Origin: Phytohabitans maris
GTDB taxonomy: Bacteria; Actinomycetota; Actinomycetes; Mycobacteriales; Micromonosporaceae
NCBI RefSeq assembly: GCF_031085175.1
Contig: NZ_JAVHUY010000063.1
Span: 1 to 53,154 of the forward strand
Direction: 5' to 3'
DNA: 53,154 nucleotides
Shown: piece by piece, positions 52,390-53,154 of the stretch
Numbering within the stretch: the stretch's first letter is position 1
Layout of the letters: every line of letters starts with the position of its first letter
Made by a program: the position numbers and the translations under genes
Notes under the pieces: model-generated
Told to the model about the DNA's origin: nothing
Seen by the model: only the letters and a program-made list of their open reading frames with translations
Databases searched by the model: none

Positions 52390-53154
52390 ACATCGTCGTA
52401 CTCGTCAAGCAGGTGCCCGACTCTAGCGCGGAGCGTTCACTGCGTAGTGACGATAATACGGTCGACCGTGGGTCGGTGAGCAGTGTCATCAACGAGATGG
52501 ATGAGTATGCCATTGAGGAGGCGTTGCGGGTTCAGCAGGCGCATGGTGGTGAGGTCACGATCTTGACGATGGGGCCGGTGGGTGCGTCGGAGTCGATTCG
52601 TAAGGCGTTGTCGATGGGTCCGGATCGGGCGGTGCATGTGCTCGATGACGGGTTGCATGGTTCGTGCGCGCTGGCCACGTCGAGGGTGCTGGCGGCGGTG
52701 TTGGGCAGGCTTGGCCCGGATTTGGTGTTGTGTGGTGCGGAGTCGACCGATGGTCGGGTGCAGGTGATGGCGCACATGCTGGCCGAGCGGTTGGGGGTGG
52801 CGGCGTTGACCGGTGCGCGGAAGCTGACCGTCGAGGGCGGGTTGTTGACGATCGAGCGGCAGACCGAGGAAGGGGTCGAGGTGGTCGCGGCGCAGGCGCC
52901 GGCGGTGGTGTCGGTGTGGGACACGATCAACGAGCCGCGGTATCCGTCGTTCAAGGGGATCATGGCGGCTAAGAAGAAGCCGGTGCAGACGCTGTCGTTG
53001 GCCGATCTGGGTGTGGCGGCCGGTGAGGTGGGTGCGGCTGGTGCCAGCTCGGCGGTGGTCGGGCAGAGCAGGCGGCCGCCGCGGTCGGGTGGGGTGAAGA
53101 TCACCGATGAGGGTGCAGGCGGCGTGCGGCTGGTCGAGTTCCTGGCTTCTGAGA
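52386..53154 (+). CDS. etfB: Electron transfer flavoprotein beta subunit, 3' end cut off
   Basis: The first 256 residues of EtfB, nearly the full length (about 260). NIVVLVKQVPDS opens it, INEMDEYAIEEALR and VTILTMGPVGASESIRKALSMG follow, and the AMP-binding region is LVLCGAESTDG. RYPSFKGIMAAKKKPV is the typical recognition-loop area. GTG 52386 overlaps the racemase stop by 4 bp, so ETF is made with the pathway's ACAD. From about 52440 codons favour G/T endings (GGT, GTT, TTG, CGT), unlike the racemase just before it and like the beginning of the etfD-like gene. Confidence 0.96.
   Translation, partial: MNIVVLVKQVPDSSAERSLRSDDNTVDRGSVSSVINEMDEYAIEEALRVQQAHGGEVTILTMGPVGASESIRKALSMGPDRAVHVLDDGLHGSCALATSRVLAAVLGRLGPDLVLCGAESTDGRVQVMAHMLAERLGVAALTGARKLTVEGGLLTIERQTEEGVEVVAAQAPAVVSVWDTINEPRYPSFKGIMAAKKKPVQTLSLADLGVAAGEVGAAGASSAVVGQSRRPPRSGGVKITDEGAGGVRLVEFLASE

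Overview
The window is high-GC actinobacterial DNA: third codon positions are mostly G/C, GTG and TTG starts are frequent, and many genes overlap by ATGA or GTGA. A tandem repeat at 11411-11577 contains the motif ATGAGTGAGCGTAGCGAGCG, which I associate with Micromonosporaceae (Micromonospora, Actinoplanes, Salinispora). That placement is inference. I see no rRNA, tRNA, CRISPR array, transposase or phage gene. The window looks like a chromosomal region for CoA-thioester catabolism.

Layout. (1) 1-4396: the 3' part of an EtfD-like membrane Fe-S oxidoreductase followed by two acyl-CoA dehydrogenases (ACADs), probably subunits of one heteromer. (2) 4445-9401: a winged-helix regulator with a candidate operator, a 1053-residue STAND-type ATPase with no output domain, and two small unknown genes. 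(3) 9454-14222, minus strand: a complete LivKHMGF-type ABC importer whose LivM and LivG parts are one polypeptide; an 80-bp tandem repeat interrupts the operon. (4) 14538-20131: three regulator/target pairs or singles (MerR/SDR, TetR/DUF4386-like, MarR), a secreted gamma-glutamyltransferase and a decayed SnoaL-like gene. (5) 20191-25837: icmF, an ACAD and a thiolase, an isobutyryl-CoA to butyryl-CoA to acetyl-CoA route. (6) 25854-37864, minus strand: a long operon with a CoA ligase, a crotonase, a second LivKHMFG importer, two reductases, an SDR that has lost its catalytic Tyr and Lys, a second CoA ligase and a zinc alcohol dehydrogenase. (7) 38036-52389: a Baeyer-Villiger-type monooxygenase, an SDR, a phosphotriesterase-like lactonase, a CitE-like lyase, acetoacetyl-CoA synthetase, a FadR-type GntR regulator, two CaiB CoA-transferases, an FAH-family hydrolase, an ACAD, a crotonase, a MaoC-like protein and an alpha-methylacyl-CoA racemase. 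These run directly into etfB, which is cut by the window end.

How they may work together (inference). Regions 6 and 7 read as one catabolic system for a cyclic or branched ketone, alcohol or acid. The Liv-type importer takes up the substrate. ADH and SDR enzymes make a ketone, the flavin monooxygenase inserts oxygen, and the lactonase opens the ring. CoA ligases or transferases then activate the acid. A branched-chain beta-oxidation set (racemase, ACAD, hydratases, lyase) shortens it, acetoacetate is rescued by acetoacetyl-CoA synthetase, and electrons leave through ETF and EtfD. AT-rich elements containing RCRTATAGTW or TAGTNMGGGTAYTA recur at several promoters of region 7, including that of the GntR gene, which suggests one regulon. 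The substrate cannot be read from the sequence.
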